Assembly: GCA_036393335.1 (NCBI GenBank)
Contig: DASWHD010000060.1
Location: 1-15,129, forward strand
DNA from: DASWHD01 sp036393335
GTDB taxonomy: Bacteria > CG2-30-53-67 > CG2-30-70-394
DNA length: 15,129 bases
Reading direction: 5' to 3'
The position numbers and the translations under genes were made by a program. How positions within the stretch are numbered: the first letter of the stretch is position 1; every line of letters starts with the position of its first letter. Below the pieces are notes generated by a model that saw nothing but the letters and a program-made list of their open reading frames with translations, did not search any database and was not told the DNA's origin. Positions 1 to 8,569 of this stretch are shown here, piece after piece.

Positions 1-398
1 CTACTTGGCCCTGGCTGTTTACCACCTACAGATCTATCTCAGATTTATTGCGTGACGCCTGATATGGAGGGGGACGCCACGCGCGCCCCTCGCCGCCCGG
101 CGCAGGTCCGGGCGGCTTCACCCCCCCCGTGGATGGCGGGCCGATGGCCGAGGTATGGGGCGCAGGCCGTTTCCCGCGATTCCGCCAGGGAACGGGATCT
201 GCACTCGCGTGCGGGCCTAGGAGGTGATGTGGACCAACGCATCGGTGTCCCCTGGGGGCGGCGGTTGACGCCTTGCAGGGGGTGTCTTACTTACTATTCG
301 TTGTTGAGACGTGGGGCGGGCTGGGCGATAAGTCTGATGGCTTCTTGCCCCGCTCCCCCGGGGTGGACAGCCGCCATCCGGGCAGGACGCCCCCTCCC
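1..398. other. Leading region without a supported gene
   Basis: I see no convincing protein gene or RNA gene here. The first ~50 bases are relatively A/T-rich and the rest is very GC-rich. Open frames crossing it on either strand read as low-complexity Arg/Pro/Ala sequence and resemble no family I know. A strong Shine-Dalgarno-like AGGAGG at 219-224 is followed by ATG at 227, but that frame closes after 13 codons (stop at 266-268). A TTGACG hexamer at 265-270 could be a -35 element, but the -10 candidates downstream are poor. The upstream neighbour probably lies outside the window. Confidence 0.5.
265..297 (+). promoter_or_regulatory. Weak candidate promoter for the hypothetical gene
   Basis: TTGACG at 265-270 is the same -35-like hexamer used by the mraZ promoter downstream. 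Possible -10 elements are TACTTA (288-293, 17-bp spacer, poor match) and TACTAT (292-297, 4 of 6 matches, but a 21-bp spacer). The segment is one of the few locally A/T-rich patches before the gene. Its position would give a leader of roughly 100 nt to the ATG at 399. This is inference from a partial match only. Confidence 0.2.
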
Positions 399-1610
399 AT
401 GTCTACCCTTCCAGATCAATCCCCCCACCGCGCCGTGGCGCGGGCGCCACGCACTGTAGACAGGCGTCGCCGGATTGCGAGGTGCGGCATCCCGTCCCGG
501 CCGCCAGCGGCGAGTCGCTCTGGCGGCGCGCCGCGATGGTCTGCGCGTGCCGCAGGGGGGGTGGTAGCGTTGATCGTGCTCATGGCACTCCCGGCCGGGG
601 CCGTCGAATACCAGATCAACTTCATCGATGGCACCGAGCTGCGCACCAGTCGCGTTCGCCAGGTGGGGGATGCGATCCAGTACGAGAAGTTCGGGGGCGA
701 GGCGAGTGTGTCGGTAGACGAGGTGGCGAGCGTCTACGTCATCGAGTCCGATGGCACAGTGTCCTGGGTGATGCAGCCCCGCCGGGACGGTAGTCCACCG
801 CCTCGCCGGCCCGCTGCTGCGCCCCCGGCGAAGGATCGGGCGAGTCAGGCCAGTAGCCCGCCGGCGCCGCCGAAAGAAGCGACGACGGGTGCCGCGAAGG
901 AGCACGGGGCTGGTCCGGCAGTGGCCCCGACGGCGAAGGTCGCCCCTCTCGAGACCAGTCACCCGAGTACCAGTGGGGGCGAGGTGACCCAAGGACAAGG
1001 ACCAGCGGCCGCGCCGTCTCCGTCGCCGATCGTCGCGGTCCCCGACCACGAACCTGCGGCCCTTCCGGCCAGCGCCGACTCGCCACCGGGTCCACGGTCG
1101 GGCAAGGTGATCCTCAAGCCGGCGGAGCCCCTGGCGAAGCGTTTGCTGCGTTGGGGGGCCGCGCCGTTGGTGGCACTGCTTGTATTGCTTGCCGTGCTGG
1201 TGGTGTTCCGCCGGAAATTCCGTGCCGGCGAGCAGGGAGCGCCGGTCACCGGTGCGGTCGGCGAGGGCGGCCAGCGTGAAGTCGACTTTTCGGTCCCCTC
1301 CAAGAGCTGGGAGACCCTGGTCTCGGCGATCGAGGAGCGCGACATCCACGTCTACCGGTTGTGCTGGCAGCAGAGCTATTCGGACGAGGATCTGGAACTT
1401 GCCTTCCAGAAGATCCTGATGAACTGGAAGTACTACGACTACTCGGTGGTCAAGACCGAGCCCCACCCGAGTAGCAAAGAGCGCTTCTATCTCCACCTCA
1501 AGCGTTCCACCAAGTTCGCTCGCCAGGATCTGGAGGAGCGGGTGCGGCGGATCAGCCTGGTCCTGACCGACGCCGGCTGGAAGTTCGAGGAGCTGCCGTA
1601 CGGCTTTTGA
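399..1610 (+). CDS. Hypothetical exported/membrane protein with C-terminal NTF2-like-looking domain
   Basis: I do not recognise this protein. From the ATG at 399 it has 403 residues: an Arg-rich start, a hydrophobic stretch at about 55-68 ending in LPAGA that looks like a signal peptide or anchor, then a small strand-rich module (about 69-125, beginning VEYQINFIDGTEL). A long Pro/Ala-rich linker (about 131-245) follows, then a second membrane segment at about 253-270 followed by RRKFR, and a C-terminal domain (about 295-403). That domain has the rhythm of NTF2-like folds, with a helix around SWETLVSAIEERD, SYSDEDLELAF, and a final DAGWKFEEL; this is inference from pattern only. The start is uncertain. 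The frame opens earlier with a TTG at 273, and GTG at 435 or 561 are alternatives; none has a good Shine-Dalgarno. The 561 start would remove the basic n-region. The gene lies 248 bp upstream of mraZ and is probably a separate transcription unit. Confidence 0.7.
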   Translation: MSTLPDQSPHRAVARAPRTVDRRRRIARCGIPSRPPAASRSGGAPRWSARAAGGVVALIVLMALPAGAVEYQINFIDGTELRTSRVRQVGDAIQYEKFGGEASVSVDEVASVYVIESDGTVSWVMQPRRDGSPPPRRPAAAPPAKDRASQASSPPAPPKEATTGAAKEHGAGPAVAPTAKVAPLETSHPSTSGGEVTQGQGPAAAPSPSPIVAVPDHEPAALPASADSPPGPRSGKVILKPAEPLAKRLLRWGAAPLVALLVLLAVLVVFRRKFRAGEQGAPVTGAVGEGGQREVDFSVPSKSWETLVSAIEERDIHVYRLCWQQSYSDEDLELAFQKILMNWKYYDYSVVKTEPHPSSKERFYLHLKRSTKFARQDLEERVRRISLVLTDAGWKFEELPYGF

Positions 1611-1635
1611 GCCGCGTTTCGCACCGCGGATCCCC

Positions 1636-1659
1636 CGCCGCGCGCATCCCCGCGCGGCG
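1636..1659 (+). terminator. GC-rich hairpin after the hypothetical gene, terminator-like
   Basis: A perfect 9-bp stem (CGCCGCGCG at 1636-1644, CGCGCGGCG at 1651-1659) with a 6-base loop lies 25 bp after the stop codon of the upstream gene. There is no T-run after it, only CCTT, so it is not a textbook intrinsic terminator. Its position supports transcription ending here before the mraZ promoter. Confidence 0.4.
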
Positions 1660-1769
1660 ATCCTTGCCGAGAACTACGGGCTAACGGTCTGTCGGGGGCG
1701 GTGACCAGCCTCTGGGCCACGCACGGGATACCCGGGCCGGGGACAAATACCTGATAGAACCGCTCGACC

Positions 1770-1799
1770 TTGACGGTCCGAGGGGGGTGGGTCTATATT
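1770..1799 (+). promoter_or_regulatory. Sigma-70-type promoter of the dcw operon (Pmra)
   Basis: A -35 TTGACG (1770-1775) and -10 TATATT (1794-1799) are separated by 18 bp. Each differs from consensus by one base (TTGACA, TATAAT). In a region this GC-rich, TATATT stands out. Transcription would begin near 1806, about 53 nt before the mraZ GTG. The phased TGGGG-type boxes start within a few bases of the expected start site, which suits repression by MraZ. The match is direct; promoter activity is inferred. Confidence 0.75.
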
Positions 1800-1807
1800 C
1801 CGCCAAA

Positions 1808-1842
1808 TGGGGATCGGTGGGGAATTGTAGGGAGTAGTGGTG
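1808..1842 (+). promoter_or_regulatory. MraZ operator: phased TGGGG-type direct repeats
   Basis: Pentamers TGGGG (1808-1812), TGGGG (1818-1822), TAGGG (1828-1832) and a degenerate TGGTG (1838-1842) recur every 10 bp, each separated by 5-nt spacers. MraZ of Escherichia coli is known to bind TGGGN direct repeats separated by 5 nt upstream of its own gene, so the arrangement fits that rule. The repeats lie between the -10 and the mraZ start, where bound MraZ would block initiation or early elongation. A further TGGGT at 1788-1792 lies in the promoter spacer, exactly 20 bp before the first box. Confidence 0.8.
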
Positions 1843-1858
1843 ATGAGACGGGGCGGCC

Positions 1859-2305
1859 GTGTCGCTTGGGATTCACAACCAAAAACTCGATGCCAAGGGG
1901 CGGTTGGCATTGCCCGTGCGGTTCCGGGAATCCCTTGGGGCGCACGAGCAGGCCAAGCTGGTGGTCACCGGCTGGACCGACTGCCTCTGGGTGTACTCCC
2001 CGGAGGAGTGGCGGCGGGTCAAGGAGCAGATCGATGACTTGCCGAGCCAGGAAGAGGACGTCCTGCGTTTCACGCGCCTCTTCGTGGGTAAGGCGACCGA
2101 CGTGGAGCTCGACGCCCAGGGACGGTTCCTCATCAGCCAGCCGCTGCGGGAGTACGCCGGATTGGACAAGGAGGTGATGGTCGTGGGCCTGACGAAGCGC
2201 CTCGAGGTCTGGGACAAGGAGCGCTGGTTGGCGCAGGAACCGAAGACGCCGGCGGAATACGCCGCGTTGAACAAGTCGATCGCGGGATTTGGGTTGAAGT
2301 TGTGA
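1859..2305 (+). CDS. mraZ: Transcriptional regulator MraZ
   Basis: MraZ is the DNA-binding autoregulator at the head of dcw operons. It forms ring-shaped oligomers that bind phased direct repeats in its own promoter. The 148-residue product has the family's two SpoVT-AbrB-like halves, each marked by a D-A-x-G-R signature: DAKGR at 11-15 followed by LALPVRFR, and DAQGR at 85-89 followed by FLISQPLREY. The length matches the usual ~145-150. The GTG start places the first motif where it belongs (most homologues have it at about residues 10-15). The preceding GGGGCGG is a weak ribosome site, so the start is slightly uncertain. Cognate-looking binding boxes lie immediately upstream, supporting negative autoregulation of the operon. 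The stop is followed 9 bp later by rsmH. Confidence 0.95.
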   Translation: MSLGIHNQKLDAKGRLALPVRFRESLGAHEQAKLVVTGWTDCLWVYSPEEWRRVKEQIDDLPSQEEDVLRFTRLFVGKATDVELDAQGRFLISQPLREYAGLDKEVMVVGLTKRLEVWDKERWLAQEPKTPAEYAALNKSIAGFGLKL

Positions 2306-2314
2306 GGCAGGGGC

Positions 2315-3253
2315 ATGGCCAGCCGCCATGTTCCGGTCCTCGCCGAGGAGGTCGTTCAGTGGTTGGCACCGGGACCAGGGAGCGCGATCTTCGACGGCAC
2401 CCTCGGGGGGGGTGGTCACGCCCGTGCCCTGCTGACCAGGGCGCAGGGGCGCGCACGAGTGCTGGCCGTCGACCGCGATGCCGAGGCGTGGCCGCGCAGC
2501 GGTCTGGCGGCGGCCTTCCCGCATACCCAGATCCGATTCGTCCACGCAACCTTTCAAGAGGTCCTCGCACGCCTCGTCGACGGCCGGGAGCCGGGCCGAC
2601 CCTTCGACTGTATGCTCCTCGATTTTGGCCTGTCCAGCGACCAGATCGACGACCCACAACGGGGTTTTTCGTTTCAACTCGACGGTCCCCTCGACATGCG
2701 CATGGACCCCGCGACTGGGGAGACCGCCTCCGCCTGGCTCGACCGTCAGGACGAGCGTTCCCTGGCGAGCGTGCTGCGCGACTACGGCGAGGTCCGGCGG
2801 CCGCATGCGGTGGCACGCCGTATCTTGGCGGCACGCCCCATCGACACGACCCACGGCCTGGCCCGGGTATGCACCGAAGTCCTGGGCAGTGGCGGCCGGG
2901 GGCACCATCCGGCGACCTTGGTCTTCCAAGCCATCCGCATCGCCGTCAACGACGAGCTGAGCGGCTTGGAGCAGGCGTTAGAGCGTGCCGTCGACTGTCT
3001 CGTGCCGGGCGGCCGGCTGGCGGTGATCGCCTTCCACTCGTTGGAGGACCGCACGGTCAAGACCACCTTCCGGCGGCTGGCCAACCCGTGCATCTGCCCC
3101 CCGACGCTACCGGCGTGTGTGTGTGGACGGCTGCCGGTGGTGCGACTGCTCACCCGCCGGCCGATCGTGGCGTCGGCGCGCGAGGTCGCCACCAATCCGC
3201 GGTCACGCAGTGCGCGACTGCGCGTCGTCGCCCGTCTGCCCGTTTCCTCCTGA
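2315..3253 (+). CDS. rsmH: 16S rRNA (cytosine(1402)-N(4))-methyltransferase RsmH (MraW)
   Basis: RsmH uses S-adenosylmethionine to methylate N4 of C1402 in 16S rRNA, in the ribosomal P site. The 312-residue product starts with the typical HVPVLAEEVV. It has the SAM-binding glycine loop DGTLGGGGHA (27-36), an acidic strand end AVDRD (51-55), LLDFGLSS (101-108), the SFQLDGPLDMRMD signature (119-131), HHPATLVFQAIRIAVN (197-212) and the late motif IAFHSLEDR (238-246). Near the end a cysteine pattern CICPPTLPACVCG (C259, C261, C268, C270) is present, as in many non-enterobacterial RsmH proteins. A GAGG/AGGGG ribosome site precedes the ATG. The gene follows mraZ in the same operon, and its stop lies 40 bp before the ftsL start. 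Confidence 0.97.
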   Translation: MASRHVPVLAEEVVQWLAPGPGSAIFDGTLGGGGHARALLTRAQGRARVLAVDRDAEAWPRSGLAAAFPHTQIRFVHATFQEVLARLVDGREPGRPFDCMLLDFGLSSDQIDDPQRGFSFQLDGPLDMRMDPATGETASAWLDRQDERSLASVLRDYGEVRRPHAVARRILAARPIDTTHGLARVCTEVLGSGGRGHHPATLVFQAIRIAVNDELSGLEQALERAVDCLVPGGRLAVIAFHSLEDRTVKTTFRRLANPCICPPTLPACVCGRLPVVRLLTRRPIVASAREVATNPRSRSARLRVVARLPVSS

Positions 3254-3290
3254 TCCCGACTCCTTAACTCCTTCGAATAGGTTCCCTCCC

Positions 3291-3310
3291 AAAATGGCGC
3301 TCGCCATTTT
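3291..3310 (+). promoter_or_regulatory. Palindrome over the ftsL start codon
   Basis: AAAATGGCG (3291-3299) and CGCCATTTT (3302-3310) are exact inverted copies around a 2-nt centre, and the ftsL ATG (3294-3296) lies in the left arm. As RNA it could fold into an 8-bp stem with a 4-nt loop that hides the start codon. As DNA it is a near-perfect 20-bp palindrome. The structure is seen directly; any regulatory role is inferred. No good Shine-Dalgarno lies upstream of this start. Confidence 0.55.
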
Positions 3311-3680
3311 ACCTACCAGGACCACCACCCCCAGCCAGTCGGTTCGGGTGCGCCCGAAACGCCCGCAAAAGGTCGACATCACCTCCCGGCTGGCCCGACG
3401 CAAGACGGTTCCGGTCAAGCTCGGCGTCATTACCCCCCTCGTTGGGGTGCTGGTGGTCCTGGTCTCTCTCTTCTGTATCTGGCAGCGCACCCAGATGATC
3501 GCTGCCGTACAAGAGCTCGATGCCCTGCGACAACAGGCCAAGCAGCTTACCCAAGACAACGCCCAGTTGCGCCTCAAGATCGAGGCCGCAACAGGCTTGG
3601 ATCGAGTCGAGCAGTGGGCGAAAAAACAGGGCTTCGTCGTGCCGGAGGCGCAGCACGCCGTGTGGGTACGTAAGGACTAG
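3294..3680 (+). CDS. ftsL: Cell division protein FtsL
   Basis: This is a small bitopic divisome protein. FtsL joins FtsB and FtsQ and activates the FtsW-FtsI septal synthase. The 128-residue product has a basic cytoplasmic tail (many Arg/Lys between 18 and 42), one membrane segment at about 43-63 (VITPLVGVLVVLVSLFCIW), and a periplasmic coiled coil at about 64-97 with Gln/Leu-rich heptads. It ends with a short LDRVEQWAKKQGFVVPE segment typical of FtsL C-termini (RIEKLA..LG...P). Sequence conservation in this family is low, so the call rests on topology, coiled coil and location between rsmH and ftsI. The ATG was chosen because it gives a normal-length tail, although no strong ribosome site precedes it and it sits inside a palindrome. 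The frame is open further upstream, overlapping rsmH, but that part looks non-coding. Confidence 0.88.
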   Translation: MALAILPTRTTTPSQSVRVRPKRPQKVDITSRLARRKTVPVKLGVITPLVGVLVVLVSLFCIWQRTQMIAAVQELDALRQQAKQLTQDNAQLRLKIEAATGLDRVEQWAKKQGFVVPEAQHAVWVRKD

Positions 3681-3776
3681 GCGGTAGGGCGTTGGACGAA
3701 TGGGTTGGTTCGGGCGCCGCATCCGGCAGTGTGGCCGCTCCATCTTTTGACTCTTTCCGATGCCCCGGTGGACGCC

Positions 3777-5522
3777 ATGTTCGGATTCAGCCGCCTCCGT
3801 CTCTGGTCGTTGGCGTTGGCCGGCATCGCCCTCTTCGGCCTCGTCGGCTATCGGCTCGTGGCCTTGCAGATCTTCGACCACGAGCTGCTCGCCGAGCGCG
3901 CGCGCAGCCAGCAAGAGCGCGAATTCACCCTCGCCGCCCCGCGCGGTAGTCTGATCGACCGCAACGGCGTGGTGCTCGCGCGAAACGGCGACAGCCTGTC
4001 GATTTATGCGGTGCCGCGCGAGGTCACGGACGTCGCCTCCACCGCACGCCGGCTGGCCGGTCTGGTGGACCTGTCGGCGCGCACGCTGCGTCACAAGCTC
4101 GCTGCTCGGCGCCAGTTCGTGTGGATCGCGCGCCAGCAGTCGCTGGACCTGCTGCCGCGGCTGACAGGGCTGGATCTGCCGGGGATCTACTGGCAGGCGG
4201 AGAGCTGTCGCTATTATCTGCGAGGCGATGCCTGCCAGTCGGCCTTGGGTCTGGTGGGGATCGACGATGTCGGCCTCGAGGGGTTGGAGTATCGCTACGA
4301 CCGGACCCTGCGCGGGGAGAGCGGCCGCTTCCTCCGGCGGCGTGACGGCCGCAGACGGCCGGTGGCCGACTGGGTGTTGCGCTCTCCCCGGGAGGGGGCG
4401 GACCTGATCCTCACCCTCGACGAGGTCGTGCAACATGCCGCCTATACGGCCTTGAAGCGCGGGGTCGAAGAGGCCGGTGCGGTGTGCGGTGTGGCGGTGG
4501 TCGCCGATCCCGCCACTGGCGAGATCCTGGCGATGGCGGACTACGGTCTGCCGGCCGATGGGCAGCGCGCGGGCGCCGGCCGGAAATATCGTTCACACGC
4601 GGTGACCTGGCAGTTCGAGCCCGGCTCGATCTTCAAGCCGGCGGTGGTCGCGGTGGCACTGGAACGCAGCCTCACCGACCGCAACGCCTTGGTGTTCGCG
4701 GAGAATGGCACCTACCAGGTGGCCGACCGTACCTTTCACGAGGCGGCCGGCCACCAGTTCGACTGGCTCTCGACCGCCCAGGTGCTCCAGCGCTCCAGCA
4801 ACATCGGCATGATTAAGCTGGTGGACCCGCTCGACGCCAAGCTGCTCTACCGGTATCTGGCGGCTTTTGGATTCGGTGCGAAGTCCGGTATCGACTACCC
4901 CGGCGAGGCGACCGGTCTGCTGCGGACGCCACGCGAGTGGTCGGCGGTCTCCAAGGCCTCGATCGCCATCGGGCAGGAGATTGCGGTCACGCCTATGCAG
5001 ATGGTCACGCTCTACAGTGCCCTGGCCAATGGCGGGATGCGGGTTATCCCTCGTCTAGTGCGGGCGATCGACGGCCCGCGCCCGGTCGCCCGGGAGCGAC
5101 TCGACCCGGGAAGGCCGCAGCGGGTGATGACGCAGGAGACCGCGCGCGAAATCACCCAGATGTTGCAGGGCGTGGTGAGCCCCAAGGGCACCGCGCCGAA
5201 GGCGGCGGTGGCGGGGTTCGCGGTGGCCGGCAAGACCGGTACCGCCCAGAAATTCGACCGCCAGGCCGGGCAATACTCCCGTACCCGTTTCGTTAGCTCG
5301 TTCATCGGTTACGTACCCGCCGACCACCCGCGCCTGACGATTTTGGTCATCCTCGACGAGCCGCGCGGCGGCGCCTACGGCGGCCAGATCGCCGCCCCGG
5401 TCTTTAGCGAGATCGCGGAGAAGGCGCTGCGCCACTTGGGGGTGCAGCCGGAACCCGGTCCTCGTATCCTGAGGGCGGCGGCGCCGTCGCGGTCGCCGAG
5501 GCTCTCTATCCTCACCCTGTAG
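3777..5522 (+). CDS. ftsI: Peptidoglycan D,D-transpeptidase FtsI (penicillin-binding protein 3)
   Basis: FtsI is the class B penicillin-binding protein that cross-links septal peptidoglycan together with FtsW. With the ATG at 3777 it has 581 residues, close to the E. coli protein. A membrane anchor lies at about 9-27. The N-terminal pedestal begins near APRGSLIDRNGVVLARN. The transpeptidase domain carries the three active-site motifs: SIFK (Ser284, Lys287), SSN (340-342) and KTG (486-488, in AGKTGTAQK). The frame opens earlier at a TTG (3705), but that adds 24 residues without family character; GGTGG at 3767-3771 supports 3777. The protein ends soon after the transpeptidase domain with a Pro/Arg/Ser-rich tail and no PASTA domain. 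It is 96 bp after ftsL and 11 bp before murE. No frameshift or missing catalytic residue is seen. Confidence 0.96.
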   Translation: MFGFSRLRLWSLALAGIALFGLVGYRLVALQIFDHELLAERARSQQEREFTLAAPRGSLIDRNGVVLARNGDSLSIYAVPREVTDVASTARRLAGLVDLSARTLRHKLAARRQFVWIARQQSLDLLPRLTGLDLPGIYWQAESCRYYLRGDACQSALGLVGIDDVGLEGLEYRYDRTLRGESGRFLRRRDGRRRPVADWVLRSPREGADLILTLDEVVQHAAYTALKRGVEEAGAVCGVAVVADPATGEILAMADYGLPADGQRAGAGRKYRSHAVTWQFEPGSIFKPAVVAVALERSLTDRNALVFAENGTYQVADRTFHEAAGHQFDWLSTAQVLQRSSNIGMIKLVDPLDAKLLYRYLAAFGFGAKSGIDYPGEATGLLRTPREWSAVSKASIAIGQEIAVTPMQMVTLYSALANGGMRVIPRLVRAIDGPRPVARERLDPGRPQRVMTQETAREITQMLQGVVSPKGTAPKAAVAGFAVAGKTGTAQKFDRQAGQYSRTRFVSSFIGYVPADHPRLTILVILDEPRGGAYGGQIAAPVFSEIAEKALRHLGVQPEPGPRILRAAAPSRSPRLSILTL

Positions 5523-5533
5523 CCCCCGAACCC

Positions 5534-7153
<1,620 letters not shown>

Positions 7154-8569
7154 GTGGTGAGCGTCACCACTACCGCCCTGTTCACCGGCGCCGAGGTGCG
7201 CGACTGGCTGGCGGAGACCTTGGCTGGCGTGCAGGTCGGCGGCGATGGCGATCTGGAACGCGGCGCGACCTCGGTCTCCACGGACAGCCGCACCCTGACC
7301 CCCGGTGCCCTGTTCTGCCCGCTGGTGGGCGAGCGGTTCGACGGCCACGCCTTTCTGGAGCGGGCCTTCGCGGCCGGCGCGGCCGGCGCCCTGAGCCAGG
7401 TGCCGGTCACCGCCCCCGCCGGTTGCTGGGTGGTGCAAGTCGCCGACACCCTGGCGGCGCTCCAGGCCTTGGCCGCCCACTGGCGCCGCGGTCTCGCCAC
7501 CCGCGTGGTCGCCATCACCGGGAGCTGCGGCAAGACCACCACCCGCGAGATGCTGCGCCTGATCGCGGCGGCGGCGGCGCTGGATCCTTACGCCTCCCTG
7601 GCAAACCACAACAACCAGATCGGCGTCCCCCTCACCCTCCTTGCCTTGCGGCGCGAGCACGGCCTGGGGGTCGTGGAGCTGGGCATGAACCACCCGGGAG
7701 AGATTGCCGCCCTCACGCGCCTGACCGCGCCGGACCTGGGGATCATCACCCGGGTCGGTGAGGCCCACCTGGAGGGGTTGGGGAGCCGCGAGGGGGTGGC
7801 GCGCGCCAAGCGCGAATTGCTGGAGGAGATGGCGCCGGGCCGGCCGGTGGTCCTGAATCGCGACGACCCGTCGTTCTCCCTCCTGTTCCGCGGCGCCGGC
7901 GGGCCCATCACCACCTTTGGCCGCCACCGGGCGGCGGATCTGCGTTGGGAGGCGGTGCCGGCTCCGGGCGGGGGACAGGCGGTCCGGCTTGCACCTCCCC
8001 GCGGGGAGGCGTTCACCATTCATCTCGCCGATCCCGGCGACCACCTGGCCGAGGACGCGGCGGCCGCCGCCGCCGGGGCCCTGGTGCTCGGGATCGAGGC
8101 GGTTGCGATCACCGCCGGGCTGGGAAAGTTCCGCGCCCTGTCGGGCCGCGGCCGGCAGTGGCCGCTGCCCGGCGGCGGGGTGATGATCGACGACGCGTAC
8201 AACGCCAACCCCGATTCGATGCGTGCGGCGCTGCGGGTGCTGGAGGGGCTGCCGCGGCCGCGCATCGCCGTGCTCGGCGACATGTTGGAGCTGGGCGCGG
8301 CGGCGAATGAGCTGCACGGCGCCCTTGGGGAGGACGTGGCGGCGGCCGAGGTCGACCACCTGATCGCGGTGGGGGAGCTGGCGGACATCGTGGTGGTGGC
8401 GGCGGGGCTCGCCGACGGCGTCGCGGTGCGTGGCTGGGAGGCGGCGCTGGCGGCGGTGCGCGACCGGCTGGCGCCGGGCTGCTCGATCCTCGTCAAGGGC
8501 TCTCACGGCATCGGTCTCGGGCGGTTGGTGGCGGCCCTGGTCGGGGAGGAGAGCGGCGATGCTCGGTGA
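7154..8569 (+). CDS. murF: UDP-MurNAc-tripeptide:D-Ala-D-Ala ligase MurF
   Basis: MurF completes the cytoplasmic UDP-MurNAc-pentapeptide by attaching D-Ala-D-Ala with ATP. The 471-residue product has the N-terminal substrate motif VSTDSRTLTPGALFCPL (41-57), the P-loop GSCGKTTT (123-130), NHNNQIGVPL (151-160), ELGMNHPGEI (175-184), AHLEGLGS (204-211) with the downstream lysine region ARAKRELLEEM, and the C-terminal IDDAYNANPDSM motif (around 343-354), which distinguishes MurF from the other Mur ligases. Length is near the family's usual ~450-470. GTG codons at 7154 and 7157 are both possible starts; the first abuts the murE stop. The gene ends inside the beginning of mraY (11-bp overlap), implying translational coupling. 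Confidence 0.96.
   Translation: MVSVTTTALFTGAEVRDWLAETLAGVQVGGDGDLERGATSVSTDSRTLTPGALFCPLVGERFDGHAFLERAFAAGAAGALSQVPVTAPAGCWVVQVADTLAALQALAAHWRRGLATRVVAITGSCGKTTTREMLRLIAAAAALDPYASLANHNNQIGVPLTLLALRREHGLGVVELGMNHPGEIAALTRLTAPDLGIITRVGEAHLEGLGSREGVARAKRELLEEMAPGRPVVLNRDDPSFSLLFRGAGGPITTFGRHRAADLRWEAVPAPGGGQAVRLAPPRGEAFTIHLADPGDHLAEDAAAAAAGALVLGIEAVAITAGLGKFRALSGRGRQWPLPGGGVMIDDAYNANPDSMRAALRVLEGLPRPRIAVLGDMLELGAAANELHGALGEDVAAAEVDHLIAVGELADIVVVAAGLADGVAVRGWEAALAAVRDRLAPGCSILVKGSHGIGLGRLVAALVGEESGDAR

Noticed and set aside
52..459. 135-codon + strand open frame at the window start, with AGGAGG inside it
   Set aside because: The translation is low-complexity Arg/Pro/Gly with no recognisable features and overlaps the more credible downstream frame.
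1793..2929. Open frame on the - strand (378 codons) across mraZ and rsmH
   Set aside because: It covers the mraZ operator and two clear genes, and the product looks like a shadow translation.
3747..3776. TTGACT at 3747-3752 as a possible internal promoter for ftsI
   Set aside because: The expected -10 position is GC-rich (around CCCCGGTGG), with nothing resembling TATAAT.
3705..3776. 24-residue N-terminal extension of FtsI from a TTG start
   Set aside because: The extra residues are not FtsI-like, and the ATG at 3777 with GGTGG upstream gives a normal N-terminal tail before the membrane anchor.
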